NCBI GenBank assembly: GCA_932294295.1
Contig: OW028578.1
Span: forward strand, 37,904,685-37,968,684
Source of the DNA: Alitta virens
Lineage: Eukaryota; Annelida; Polychaeta; Phyllodocida; Nereididae
Direction: 5' to 3'
DNA length: 64,000 nt
The first letter of the stretch is position 1, and each line of letters begins with the position of its first letter. The translations under genes were made by a program, and so were the position numbers. Under the pieces are notes generated by a model. The model worked only from the letters and a program-made list of their open reading frames with translations, ran no database searches and was not told where the DNA came from. This document shows positions 23,555 to 35,199 of the stretch, piece by piece.

Positions 23555-24910
23555 ATGGTGCTAACGCGACAGGCAACTCATGCATCTGAAAATTCCACAC
23601 AAGAAGAAGCCACGACTCAAGAAAATAGCCAAGGATTGTACAAATGCCCTCTGGACACTTTGGATATCAATATGGCTACCCATGAAAACACCACTGCTCC
23701 AATGCAACAGCCAGAATGGTTCAAAGAGGTGAGAGAAAAACTCTCTAACATTGATATACTTGGCGATAAACTTGCAAATATCAGTAATAAGCTGGATGAA
23801 GTGAAGGATTCCGTAAACTTTGCATGTGAATCTGTTAAAAATGCAATTGAAAGAGCAAGCAATGCAGAAAAAATTTCAATTACACTGCAAAATGAAAATT
23901 CTCAACTCAAAAATGATATTGCTTCAATGCAAATTAGACTTGTTCAAATGGAGTGTCAATCATGTCGAGACAATTTTATATTTAATGGCATTACGGAAAA
24001 GATAGGCAAAGAGACGTGGGAAGATTGTGAGACTTCAGTAAAATATATTTTGTGCAAAACTTTGGGCATTAATGGTGCCCCTACCATTAAATTTGAACGT
24101 GTCCACAGATTAGGCCCAAAAAAAGCTGACAAAACAAGACCAATAATACCAAGATTTTCAAGCTTCAAAGACCGTGAATTGATATGGAAAAGCCGACATA
24201 AACTGTCAAAATCAAACTTTAGTATACTTGAGGATTACCCGGTTGAAATTCAAAATGAGCGCAAGCTGCTATTTCTAATCCTCAAGATGCTAAAAACTCT
24301 GGATCATGTTGAGTCTGCTTCATTGAAACTGGACAAACTGTACATAAATGGAAAGTGGTACACATCAAAAACACTCCACGAACTGCCTGCCAATCTCAAG
24401 GTGCAAACTTTATTCACCAGAAGTGAAAAGGGTGTAACTCTTTTCTGCTCCAAGTACTCACCTTTAAGTAACCTGTATTCTGAGGCAGAATTCACTATTG
24501 ATGGTGAGCACTACATTTCTACTGAACAATATATTCAGCACGCAAAAGCTACACTATTTCATGATGACCTTACTGCTGTCAAGATAAAAGCTGAAACTAA
24601 CCCCTACACAATAATGGGACTAGGCAAAATGGTGAAGGGCTTCAAGCCAGCTATATGGAAGAAAGATGTGCTTTCTGTCCTGAAGAAAGCATGCTCAGCT
24701 AAATTCCACCAGGTGGCCTTTGCTAGAGAGACCCTGTTGGCAACTAATAATGGCCTGATTGGAGAGGCTACTCTTGACAAAACCTATGGAATAGGGCTGC
24801 ACCTTACAGATGAAGCTGCCAAGGACCCTTCAAACTGGTTGGGAGAAAATACTTTTGGCAATATCCTGCAGGAAATTCGAAATGAACTGAAAAAACACTT
24901 TACCAAATGA
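23555..24910 (+). CDS. LINE-A ORF1 protein with C-terminal NADAR domain
   Basis: An intact 451-residue protein. Residues 1-55 are polar and probably disordered. Residues 55-135 are a coiled coil with heptad-like leucine and isoleucine. Residues 138-230 are an RRM-like region with RDNFIFNGI and RVHRLGP, as in L1-type ORF1 proteins, followed by a C-terminal subdomain to about 280. Residues 295-447 then match the NADAR (YbiA-like) superfamily motif by motif: SPLSNLY (302-308), TEQYIQHAKA (323-332), W368, KF (383-384), ETLLATNNGLIGEA (392-405), YGIGL (411-415), GENTFGNIL (430-438), R442. NADAR proteins act on ADP-ribose-type or N-glycosidic substrates. In a LINE the first parts should bind the RNA as a chaperone, and NADAR may remove ADP-ribose from nucleic acid or protein; that role is inference. 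The usual Trp of the WGIG motif is Tyr here. Confidence 0.88.
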   Translation: MVLTRQATHASENSTQEEATTQENSQGLYKCPLDTLDINMATHENTTAPMQQPEWFKEVREKLSNIDILGDKLANISNKLDEVKDSVNFACESVKNAIERASNAEKISITLQNENSQLKNDIASMQIRLVQMECQSCRDNFIFNGITEKIGKETWEDCETSVKYILCKTLGINGAPTIKFERVHRLGPKKADKTRPIIPRFSSFKDRELIWKSRHKLSKSNFSILEDYPVEIQNERKLLFLILKMLKTLDHVESASLKLDKLYINGKWYTSKTLHELPANLKVQTLFTRSEKGVTLFCSKYSPLSNLYSEAEFTIDGEHYISTEQYIQHAKATLFHDDLTAVKIKAETNPYTIMGLGKMVKGFKPAIWKKDVLSVLKKACSAKFHQVAFARETLLATNNGLIGEATLDKTYGIGLHLTDEAAKDPSNWLGENTFGNILQEIRNELKKHFTK

Positions 24911-25887
24911 TTTCTGTAATTTGGATTTCCCTCAAACATTGACCCCCCGATTACCATTTGAATTATTGTGTTATTTTTAATTGTATCAAATGTTTCAATT
25001 ACGTGTATCAGGTGATATTTTCACAATGTATTTATAAATATAATGTTGTGTATTATTGATGAGGAATAACTCTTAACACAGAGTATAGCTTGGCATAGAA
25101 AGGGTGGCTTTTAATCCAACATATAATGCAGTGTATGTCATGTAATGGTACAAGTATCAAGCTCAGCTACAGCTGGTAAACTGATTAAACTTAAGGTTAC
25201 ACAAGTATTTCAAAGCCCCTTTTTCCAGGGGTCAGTTTGCTATTGGTTCTCTCTACTCCAGTGCACATGTACATGGCCTGTTCTTATTGGCTTGTGCCTT
25301 GGGGTGGACAGTGGTCACTACCTCTTTTTCTGGTTCACTTATCTTTGTCTAAGTTTTAGACTTTAAATGCCTTAAAGCAGGCTTGCTTAAAGTTCTTATT
25401 AAAGTTCTCTTAGGTCATAGTTCAGTAATACATAATAGATTGATATTTTGTTACATTAATACATTTTGACTATATGACAATAAAACGCCTTTATTTAGAA
25501 AACACTCCAAAAAAGTTAGTGACCTGTCTACACTAGCAAAATATGTTATTCAGATTCAAATTTATGCTAGTATTGCATCCTCTAATCTATGTACATTATG
25601 AATCATATTTGGAAGTTTGTATTTTGCAGGGCAGAACTCTGCTGCCTACTTTGCTCTTTGAAGTAATATTGATAAGAATTCTTATTTTTATTTATTATTA
25701 ATCTGATAATTATAGCTATTTTTTTTTATTACTTTTGTTTTCTTCTTCTATGATGTATGCCACTAAATATTAAGGTTAATTGTTCACAAAGCAATCAAAT
25801 ACTCAGCCATGCTACTTCACTTTGTATTTTTAAGTTTCAGACAGATCCTTGCAGACCACTGCCAGCACTTGTATTTAAACCAGAAAT
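24911..25887 (+). other. LINE-A inter-ORF region
   Basis: 977 bp without supported coding sequence between ORF1 and ORF2. This is long for a LINE and almost three times the spacing in LINE-B (344 bp). ORF2 probably needs its own initiation mechanism, or the stretch holds an unnoticed insertion. Confidence 0.5.
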
Positions 25888-27983
25888 ATGGAATCCCCAC
25901 TTGATATTCTAAACACTGGAGATGGTGATGATGACAATAATCATGATGAGATGCCAAATCTTTTTACCCGTTCACCTTATTTTGATAATGCTTCTGCTAT
26001 AAAAGTTATGAAAAGTACAAATGGTTCACCTTCAATACTAAGTTTAAACTGTCAGTCGTTGCAATCTAAATTTGATCAACTACTAATATATCTACAATTA
26101 TTTGAAGATGCTAACTGTCCTTTCTCTATTATTTGTTTACAAGAAACTTGGTTAAAAGATAATTATGATGTGTCTCTTTTGCAGCTTGAAGGCTACAACT
26201 TCATCCATGCTACAAGCTCCTGCAGTTCACACGGTGGAGTTGCCATGTATATAAGAGATAACTTGGAATATAGAATCTTACATATAAATGGTGATAGAAC
26301 TATATGGGATGGTCTATTCATTGAAATTTTACTCGAAAATGAAGGAATTCAAAGAAAAATTATAATTGGAAATATATATAGACCCCCTAGAGATACTTCT
26401 GACAATTTTAGTACCTTCTTTAATGATATTGATGAACTACTTACCTCATTTCATAGAACAAATGATGTCATATTGGTGGGTGACTTCAACATTGACCTGT
26501 TAAAAATTTATCATAAACCTCAAGCTAAAGAATTTTTTGATATTGTACTAGCTAATAGTTTCCTACCTAAAGTTACCATGCCAACCAGACTAACTGATAC
26601 GAGTGGTACTCTTATTGATAACTGCTTTGTTAAAATTACAGAAAACATTTCAGAAACTACAGCAGGAATACTATATCATAATATCTCCGACCATCAGCCA
26701 TATTTCATATTATCAAACCACTTGACAACATCGCGAAATAACAGAAGGAAAATTAAAACATATTCTAATTCCTATGAGGCCATAAGTAACTTTAAAAATG
26801 AAATTCTACTTACCTGTGATACTCAAAACTTTGAAAACTCTACAAACACTGACCCAAATACAAATTATTATAAGTTAGATCAAATATTACAAAATGCACT
26901 AGATAATCATATGCCGAGTAGAATAATGAAGTATAACAAACATAAACACAAGAAAGGCTCATGGATTACTAAAGGTATAATTCGATCTATCAAATTCAGG
27001 GATAAACTTTATAAAACACTGAAGTCAACTGATATTAATTCCGAAAGATGTAACACATACAAAATAAACCTACAAACTTACAACCGCATACTAAAACAAA
27101 ATATACGTTTAGCAAAAAAGACATATTATCATTCTTGTTTTGAAAAAATTAAAAAAAGACATCAAGAATACATGGCTAACAATAAAGAATATTTTGAATA
27201 CACAACAAAATGTCAAAGAATTTCCTAAGTACTTTCTCATAGATAATATTAATGTTAATGACCCTAAATTAATTGCAAATAAATTTAACGATTACTTCAT
27301 AGAGATAGGTCCCACCCTAGCTGAATTCATAGGGCCACCAACTAGAAAATCATTTAATGACTATCTTATGAATCCAGTACACACTAACTTTGAATTTAAA
27401 GTGGTGACTGAAAAAAACTGTTAAAGAAATTATAGAAAACCTAAAACCTAAAACAAGCTGTGGGGTAGATAGATTATCCAATAAATTACTAAAATTTATA
27501 AAAGATGAAATAGCCAAACCATTAACCATGATCATTAATCAATCATTACAAACTGGTATATTCCCTGATAAATTAAAATTAGCCAAAGTTTTGCCCATAC
27601 ATAAGAAAAATGATGACAATATTCTGGATAATTATCGTCCAATATCAGTTCCTCCCACCATCTCTAAAGTATTAGAAAGAATAATGTATAATCAAATATA
27701 TAATCACTTCACTGAACTTAAACTTTTCTTAGACAGTCAATATGGTTTTAGGACTAAACATTCAACAGAACCTGCGGCACTTGAATTAATTGGTATAATA
27801 GTTGTTAAAATGGACCAAAATAAAATCCCTCTAAATATTTATCTAGATCTATCCAAAGCTTTCGACACCATAAATCATGAAATTCTTATATATAAATTAA
27901 AACATTATGGTATTATTGGAAACTCACTAAATCTACTTAAAAGTTATTTAACAAACCGTAAACAATATATTGAATTAGGATAA
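25888..27983 (+). pseudogene. LINE-A ORF2, 5' part: APE endonuclease and RT fingers/palm
   Basis: From the ATG at 25888 the frame encodes an APE-type endonuclease with LNCQSL, CLQETWL, HGGVAMYI, GDFNID and ISDHQPYF, all the metal-binding and catalytic motifs of the family. A frameshift at the A run 27151-27157 moves the reading to the +1 frame (KNTWLTI, KEFPKYFL). Another at the A run 27411-27417 moves it again to the RT region (NLKPKTSCGVD, NYRPIS, SQYGFR, LDLSKAFDTINHE). The reading meets a TAA at 27981-27983, and 17 bases later the TTAA transposon begins. Both frameshifts are single extra bases in homopolymers, so sequencing error cannot be excluded. The catalytic YADD lies on the other side of the insertion. 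Confidence 0.88.
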
Positions 27984-28171
27984 ACTATATCTAATTATCT
28001 TAAAGGTCACAGGCAATCACTTTCAAAGTAAGTTATAATATAGATAATGCTTAAAAATACACATGTGCGCAATTTGGGATTTTAATCTCAAATAAACACG
28101 TTATTATAAACAATTTAATAACGCTGCCCGCCTCGCCAACCTGCTTCACGGCAAAAGTAGGTCACGTGATT

Positions 28172-28293
28172 ATGTGTGACGTCATCGGTGTGATGGATCT
28201 GCCAGCTGTCTGTGTTGACAATAGTCAGTTCCACGTGTTTGACTGCAAATCCTGCTCAGAGAAGCTCAATTTCTTAGAAGACATAAACTGGAG
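28172..28293 (+). CDS. Possible exon inside the TTAA transposon (a)
   Basis: An ATG at 28172 opens 40 codons ending in CTGGAG/GTAAGT, a strong donor at 28294. The peptide contains CVDNSQFHVFDCKSCSEKL with a CxxC pair. GC content and codon use look more exon-like than the surroundings. The first codons overlap the subterminal inverted repeat. No family was recognised. Weak evidence; could be the first exon of a transposon-encoded or captured gene. Confidence 0.3.
28176..28207 (+). repeat. Left subterminal inverted repeat with CRE palindrome
   Basis: Contains TGACGTCA at 28177-28184 and matches the complement of 35167-35199 over about 32 bases. It lies 173 bp inside the left end of the transposon. 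Confidence 0.75.
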
Positions 28294-28487
28294 GTAAGTA
28301 ACCTACATAGATGATAATGCTCATGTATCAATGACAGTTGGGCCAGTTATTTGATGGCTTTTGATGTTTAGCGCTACCGGCCGAGCAGGCCTACCATCAT
28401 AATTTAAGCATTGACATTGCTATTATAAATGCCTATGACCAGTTGCTTTTGGCCTTTGTATTTGCTCCAATTAATTAACAGTACTAA

Positions 28488-28685
28488 ATGTACAATTGCT
28501 CAATTACAATTGGGTTATTGGAAGGCTACTTGAATGTCCATTGTAGAAGCCCGAGGTGTGAATTGCACTTAAAACTTGAGTCTTACTTGACACTTGTTGA
28601 GCAGTGTGGACAGTTTGACACCAAGTGCCAAGAATTGCAATTAAAAAAGATTGATTTTAAAATGGAGAAAATAAAGAGGCTTTAG
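28488..28685 (+). CDS. Possible exon inside the TTAA transposon (b)
   Basis: A 65-codon frame after an acceptor-like TTAATTAACAG (ending about 28481). It reads with an ordinary composition (RSPRCELHLKLESYLTLV) and ends in TAG. Its frame does not join simply to the donor at 28293. No homology recognised. Low support. Confidence 0.2.
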   Translation: MYNCSITIGLLEGYLNVHCRSPRCELHLKLESYLTLVEQCGQFDTKCQELQLKKIDFKMEKIKRL

Positions 28686-28723
28686 CTTTAAGTTGGTAGC
28701 ACTGGTTTATCAAAATGTCTGTT

Positions 28724-28982
28724 ACAATTTGTATATTATACATGACCTGTGACTTATTCTGCATGTGTGTGAATAAACATGTTTAAAAAATGATAATGTG
28801 GAACAAATTTTGAAGAACTTTGCAATTTAATTAGCTGCAATAGGACACTTGTCACTATCAATTAATTTTTTGTCAATTTTCTTAAAAGTGACATATATTT
28901 TTAAGAAAATTGACAAAAAACTGCAGAAATTGACAAAACATGCAGAATAAGTCACAGGTCATGGTGTATAATATACAAATTA
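28724..28982. repeat. Foldback (hairpin) element of 260 bp
   Basis: Outer arms TTTGTATATTATACA-CATGACCTGTGACTTATTCTGCA (28725-28763, with one small gap) and its complement (28940-28982) are nearly perfect. An inner palindrome, TTTTTTGTCAATTTTCTTAA with its complement, lies at 28866-28921. It is a MITE-like foldback nested in the TTAA transposon. Confidence 0.75.
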
Positions 28983-29136
28983 AAATACTGCAATAATTGG
29001 TAATTAAAATAATTTGTAAAAATTACTAGAGTTTAAATACATAACAGAACAAAAGAAAGTGAGTAAAGCAAAAAATGAACCTTAATTCCCCTTTGAGTTA
29101 AATATAGGTACAAAAAATTTGTCATGTTTGGTGGAA

Positions 29137-30140
29137 CATGGAGTCACTAGAGAAGGAGGAGAAAGCTAAGGTTTTATTGCATTCTATGTAAGTCGCGATG
29201 GTCTTTTAATGATGAGCATTTAATCTGGTGACTGTCTTTAAGACCCAAGCTGATAAACATTCCTGGGGTTTAAACCAAAATAACTGTGTAATGATTGGCC
29301 AAATAAAGTGGGAGGTTTCCAAAATTTTTATAAATGTGCTCTCATGTTTTTAACTAGATTGTATTCACAACATTGTTGTCCCAACTCATTCAAAAATCAA
29401 AAATGATTCAATAATACAACATATTGTATTATAAATAAAGAAGGAAGCTTTTTAAGGTATTGTTCGAACATTTTATGTATTTTCTATGATATGTCACATT
29501 ATATTAATATAATATATGTCTTGTCTGACATCCAAATGAAAATCAATAAATTTATAAATGAAAAATCATGAATTTATAAAAGCAAAGTTCAGCCTGATAG
29601 AAATGCGTTTTATTTGACAGACAATGAATTTCTAAATTAACATAACTCAGGCTGACATCGACCGACACAAATAAAATAAATATTGGCATGTAGCCAAAAA
29701 GTTGCTCTTTCCAAGCAGCAGTTAGGATATGACAAATAGAGCCAAGTAAAATACACCTAACGTTGTCATATTGCAGTTGTAATTTGCTTAAAATGCCTTA
29801 ATTAGCTTAATTCTGGGCGGATTTTCACAGGAAAACTAGTATTCCCTACTATGCGCACACAATGACTAAAATATTTTTGGGAAATCCTTACATTAAAAGT
29901 GAGGCTCTCAATGTCTGCTAGGACCCAAGATTTAAAAACCCCTCTGAAAGGGGTTTGGATTGGCTGCTGCAGCAGTCAGACAAACATAGGACATCAAAGA
30001 GGACTTGCATGAAATTAAATGGTCATTAATTCTACGGCTCTCTGGGCCTAATTAGCCTTGGAACTATTTTAAATGGCCATTAAAAATATGGATGCATGTG
30101 TGTGATAACAGAGCTTTCCCCTCCTTCTCTAGTGACTCCA
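29137..30140. repeat. Foldback of 1 kb with GAGTCACTAGAGAAGGAGG ends
   Basis: GGAGTCACTAGAGAAGGAGG near 29139 recurs inverted as CCTCCTTCTCTAGTGACTCC near 30119. The interior has no supported gene. Probably another nested inverted-repeat element. Confidence 0.6.
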
Positions 30141-30300
30141 TTGGTGGAATAATTTTAAGTTTATATTATAGCATAAGTAAATAATAAATTTTTATTTATT
30201 TTTAACAATGAACACATTTTTAGCAATATTAATTGTGAATTTTAATGCTTTTCTAAGTTCCAGATTTACTCATTCCCAATTCTAAATTATTTTTTCCAGC

Positions 30301-30487
30301 TGATTATGAAGCTCCACCTGTGGATACTTTGTTGCTCTCTGTAGATTGTCCTGATAAAGAAACCAAATATCCATCTAACAGAATGTCTGTTAGCCAAATG
30401 TCTCGTCAACAAACCCTCAGTGGTTTTTTCATTTTAACTTTTGGAAAATGTTATAGTGGTTACGAAAGAGCAAATAAAGAGTCTTAA
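30301..30487 (+). CDS. Possible terminal exon inside the TTAA transposon (c)
   Basis: After an acceptor-like TTATTTTTTCCAG (ending at 30300) one frame stays open for about 61 codons (DYEAPPVDTLLLSVDCPDKE at its start) and ends in TAA at 30485-30487. The composition looks coding. The phase does not match exon (a) directly, so a middle exon would be needed. No family recognised. Confidence 0.3.
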
Positions 30488-30659
30488 GTCTATATGATAT
30501 TTTTCTTTTTGTATTAAACAAAATATAAAACTTTTTAAAGGTTGTATAAAAATACCTTAAAGTAGGCACATCAAATACATATACACTGTAAAGCTAACTG
30601 GTAAACACATAATTATCCTGAAAGAGGAGATGCCTGGTGCAAGTCTTTAGGTCGCACCC

Positions 30660-30735
30660 TGTAGACAAAGGTAGACAACTTCTGCTATATGATGCTACCT
30701 GTCACTAAACGGAACTGTTTGGCTATAGCTGGCTA
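30660..30735 (+). repeat. Dispersed repeat, inverted copy at 38040-38105
   Basis: TATGATGCTACCTGTCACTA and TAGCTGGCT are shared in the same spacing with the opposite strand of 38040-38105. Confidence 0.65.
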
Positions 30736-30860
30736 CACTACAGAGCCAAAACAGTCTAAGCTAGGGCACTGCTTCTGGAATGTAGTGCTAATTAATAGGT
30801 AAAATTGCTGATAGCCCAGTACTGCATCCGCAGTGCCAATACTAACACCCAGATGAGTGC

Positions 30861-32760
30861 TTAAAGGTCATGGGCAATCAAAATCTAACATTGCTGTTGT
30901 GTAGTAGTAGCACAGACAACATACAGATGTTTCACTCCCATTTCCCGCCATTCAACTGACAGGTGCTGCCCTCTTTGGGCTGGTGTGGAGCAGGCAGGGC
31001 TGTTGTATCATTTGTATGTGATATACAAGCATGAAAACACTAAATCTTGCAAAAACATGTGATGAATATTACAAATTCTCCATAACCAGAGGTTAATAGA
31101 TTTAAAACACAGTTTCCAGCTGCACTGTATAGTCTGTAGCAGCACATAATAGTTATTTATCTGTCAAGTCAAGCATAAATCAGAGAGCAGAGGATCCAAG
31201 ATCAAAAGGCTGGCAGGGACTGTAGGGAATGTTTGTCAACCCCTAACATTTTCATTCAACCTCAGTTCACTCTAAACCATATAACCCTTGTAATATTTAC
31301 AACTTGTAGCAAACAAATTTAACCTAGTAGGTTATTCAGTCTGTCTTTCCTGAAGCAAGGATATGTTGAGACCAACAGTTCCAGCCTTGGAATTTATTGC
31401 TATTGATTTGTAACAATTTTGAAGTTGAAAGGATACAGATTTCCAAACTTGTTAGAGAAAATAAGATGAGTTTTTAGCTTTTGTTAATTGAAAAAACAAA
31501 TTATGTTGACTGTCCATTTCAAACTGTCAATCATACATGTGAACAATCTGAAATACAGTTTTCTTTTTAATTCTTCCCTTTCATTGAAAAGCAAAGAATT
31601 AATGTAAGAGTTAAATGATTAAAACTATTTTAATAGCAAAAATGAGCTATTTTTTAGACTAGACTCAGACTCTGTTTATTTGTCTTATATATGAGAGGTT
31701 CAACGTACTTTTTCTAAGCGCATTGGAGACCCCTCAAAAAGTTAATTGCTGGCCAGCGATACAAGAGACTTTATTGGAATACGTAAATAATTATATGCAT
31801 AATAATGATAATTTGAAAATATGGTATAATATATTTGCAAAAAGCACTACTGAGATAACCTTGTGAAAATTTAAGCATAAGGGGGATATTCTTATTTCTG
31901 ATAGTTGGTATAAAATCTGTCATGGGACTCTAAACTCAACATATGTATGTATATATATATATATATTATTTACCCATGAACATAATTTATTATGTGCAAT
32001 CTTTTTATTTTTCATAACTCTCATAATTTGAATTATTCTTTTTATCTTTCATAATTTTCATAATTTGAACCATTCAATATTAAATTTCTTACTATAATTG
32101 TATGTATATACTCTTCTACATCATGGCTTATCATAATAATAGAGCATCATTTACATTTCTGATCTGGATTTTAGAAATTATTAATTGTATGAGACATTCT
32201 TATGTATCTCCTGATCAACCCAAGAATATATTCTTGAATCTTGAATATATTGTATTTCCTAAAATAAAAAAGAGCCATTTCTTTAATGCACAGATTTAGA
32301 GCAGATATGTTCATAGTAACAAGTTCATCATGTATTTAGTATATGGTGGTTATATATTACATATGGCCGTTAACTCACTAATAGCAGCTCATTATGACTG
32401 TATTCTAAGGTGAATCAAAGGATGTATAACTTGTAGTTGTTTCACAGACTATATCAAGTTATTGTCAACCCAAGTGATAGTTCATGGATAATTATATCAT
32501 AATAATGTTGTGTATGCATATTTATGTTTAAATATTTTGAGCATAATTATTAATCCCCCCTCCCCCAGTGGTTGTGGTTGTCATACTTGATCATTGGTCA
32601 TGAATGACATGTAACAGCTGTATTTTGATATCTTTTCCCCATATATATTAACACCCTGCCTCAGCCTGCTCCACACCACCCACTAGATGTCGCTATCTAG
32701 GTCAGTGGCACTATAGGTTTCAATGGGAGTGAAACGTCTGTATGTTGTCTGTGGTAGTAG
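30861..32760. repeat. Nested inverted-repeat element with TTAAAGGTCA end
   Basis: The left end TTAAAGGTCATGGGCAATCA (30861) resembles the terminus of the host TTAA transposon. About 45 bp inside it, the block with ACAGACAACATACAGATGTT and, further in, GTGTGGAGCAGGCAGGG are repeated inverted at 32645-32757. The right terminus has no AGGTCA-type end, so it is truncated or rearranged. It looks like a related non-autonomous element inserted into the larger one. Confidence 0.6.
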
Positions 32761-33494
32761 TAGTAGTACAGGGAACTAAAAGCTCGAATATTAATATATT
32801 TGACTATTGTGAAGAGATATTAGCATTTATTTATACCAATTCCCCCAGTTACCAAAGCAAGGAAATTTAAAACTGCACAATGCGATGGTTGCTTAAATAT
32901 GAAAATATTTAGTTTGGCAGGTAATTAGGTGTAGGCCTATAACAAATCTCAGAACAATATTGTTGTTAAAGCATATTTAAATAAATTATGTATGGCTTAT
33001 ATGTAATTGTTTTTTTTTCCTTTAATTATGATTCTCAATACTATTAGGAGTATTAATAACTACATTTTCTGATATTTGGCAACATGATGTAAAACACAGT
33101 ATTATAATATAAACATCATTTGAGCATGTATCAAGCACTAAATTGCTACACTAATTTAATAAATATACTGAATTTCAATCAGACTATTTTCCTTGGTGAA
33201 TACATAAGAAAGAAATGCAAACCTCACAATTAAGACCTTGGTTAGAATAGACAGAGTATATATATATGCCATGAATATTCATTCACAGTATAAAGGCTAT
33301 CCATTTTCATTAGACCACAATGACAGTTAAAGATAGGGAAATTATGAATATAAAACAAATACATAAAGAAGATGCTCAGGAATATGCTGTAATTTTAAAA
33401 TGAACACTATTTAACTAATCTAATGTCTTCCTTCTAGACACCTGGAATTCATCATTTTACTGTTTAGCTAATAACATGACATTTAGTTTGCACT

Positions 33495-33690
33495 TCAGAA
33501 ACACTTTTTGCCTTGGCCTAAATCTTTGGCCTTGGCCTATATTCAGAAACTGCTCACTTTTTGCCTTGGCCTTCTCACCTGACTTTCTTTAACTAAAGAC
33601 ATTCGTCTTTAACTCACCTGAAGATGTTGGAGGAGTGCCAAACTTCAACTGGCAATTACTTGGCTTCTATACATGATAAAACAATGCGGT
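33495..33690 (+). repeat. Dispersed repeat, inverted copy of 2610-2795
   Basis: The opposite-strand partner is at 2610-2795. The unit with CCTTGGCC is partly duplicated within the copy. Confidence 0.7.
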
Positions 33691-33885
33691 TTTTTTCTAA
33701 ATAGTTCAATTGTAACTATCTTATCATCTATATCCCTTTAAAGCAACACAATAAAAAAAATACACTAATACCTTATTTTTTTGAGAAAGAAATGCTGATG
33801 ACAACCCTAAGGTTTATGTCACTGAATCTACAATTTGCAAATTATATTTAAGGTACAAGAATAAAACCACTGTCCGGTTGCCTAA

Positions 33886-34070
33886 ATGACTGACTAGTTG
33901 TCAGCTGGTATGTTATGTTGTGCTGACTGACTGACAGACAGACTGACATGACTGAACTGACTGACTGAACGGATGAGCTTAACTGACAGACATAATTGAC
34001 TGAGTTCAACAGACTGATTTAACTGACTGAACTGACTGAACCTGACTTGGCTGTACCGACTGATTTGGCT
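33886..34070 (+). repeat. ACTG-rich degenerate minisatellite
   Basis: Irregular tandem runs of CTGA/ACTG (for example GCTGACTGACTGACAGACAG) over about 185 bp. Confidence 0.75.
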
Positions 34071-35166
34071 GAATAAAATATGGCCAATTTGTTAATTAAT
34101 GTGTGCAGTTGAATTCCATATTTAAAAAATCCTTGCTTTTTCAAATTTTTTGTCAATAGTCTTACATGTTTTACTTGACCTTTGATAAAGAATTAAAAAA
34201 AAAATTATTAATAGATTCTATGTATACTTTTTTTTTTATATAGTTATTCTGCATTATGCCGAGGTAGGTTACGCACCATGAAACTGACCATACTTGTAAG
34301 AAAGTTCACACCCAGTTAATAAAAAAAGATATCTGGTGTTTTGTGAATGCCAGCAGCACTATAGGCCTACAATGTAAATATCTTAATATAGTATTATGAT
34401 TATACTATGGATCAGCACAAAATAGACAGAATCAAATATAATCAAACCCCAACTTGTAAGGTGATGAAAATAGGCTATTATTGTAATTTTAGTAAGTTGG
34501 CTGCTTTGTATATTGGTATCCAAAGTACTACATAATATACAAATCAACAACTGTCAAAAGTTCATTGAACCCAACAAAATTGAGCCGTGAATCATTTACA
34601 TGATCTACATGTTTTTAATAGATCTAGGCATGGTTTGCATTATTAGGTGCTTGGTAAACAATTACACTTGACTGGCTATTCAGTTAACAGTCGTTACAAT
34701 TAGTTGGTGTTTTGACTGGGCCCGCTCACATTAATTATCGTAATCATTTCAATGTGGTTATGTCACTGCAGGGGGCGGAGCTTAAGTTTGATTGAAATCG
34801 CTGTTTATTCATTAATCACGTGTGTTGTTTTAATAACTCTGCAAAAATACTTAATTTTTTGTGAATTTCCCTTTACTTCATGTTAAAATCTTTGACCTTA
34901 AAATGATTTAAATTAGAAAAAATTAAGTCTAAGACCCCAACTCTGAATGTGATCTAAAGAAAAAAAAAAAGTGTTTCTGTTGTGAACCTATTTCTAGGCC
35001 TTCTGAGCACTTCTGTAGACCTAGGCTTGTCATATATATATTAAAATTAAATATATAGGCCTCTATAATCTCTAATATATCTACAATAAATGAATATATC
35101 TATGTAACCTAATTGCCCTATATACCATGCCTATGTTACTGGGCCCCATACGCCTGCAGATTGTTT

Positions 35167-35199
35167 AGCTGCCGGATCAAATCACATCGATGACGTCAC
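35167..35199 (-). repeat. Right subterminal inverted repeat with CRE palindrome
   Basis: Contains TGACGTCA at 35191-35198, 203 bp inside the right end of the transposon. It is the complement of 28176-28207 with few mismatches. Confidence 0.75.

Larger units (their letters stand above)
32761..35160. other. Interior of the TTAA transposon, no gene recognised
   Basis: Holds the dispersed repeat copy at 33495-33690 and an ACTG-rich minisatellite at 33886-34070. No transposase-like open frame on either strand. Confidence 0.5.
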
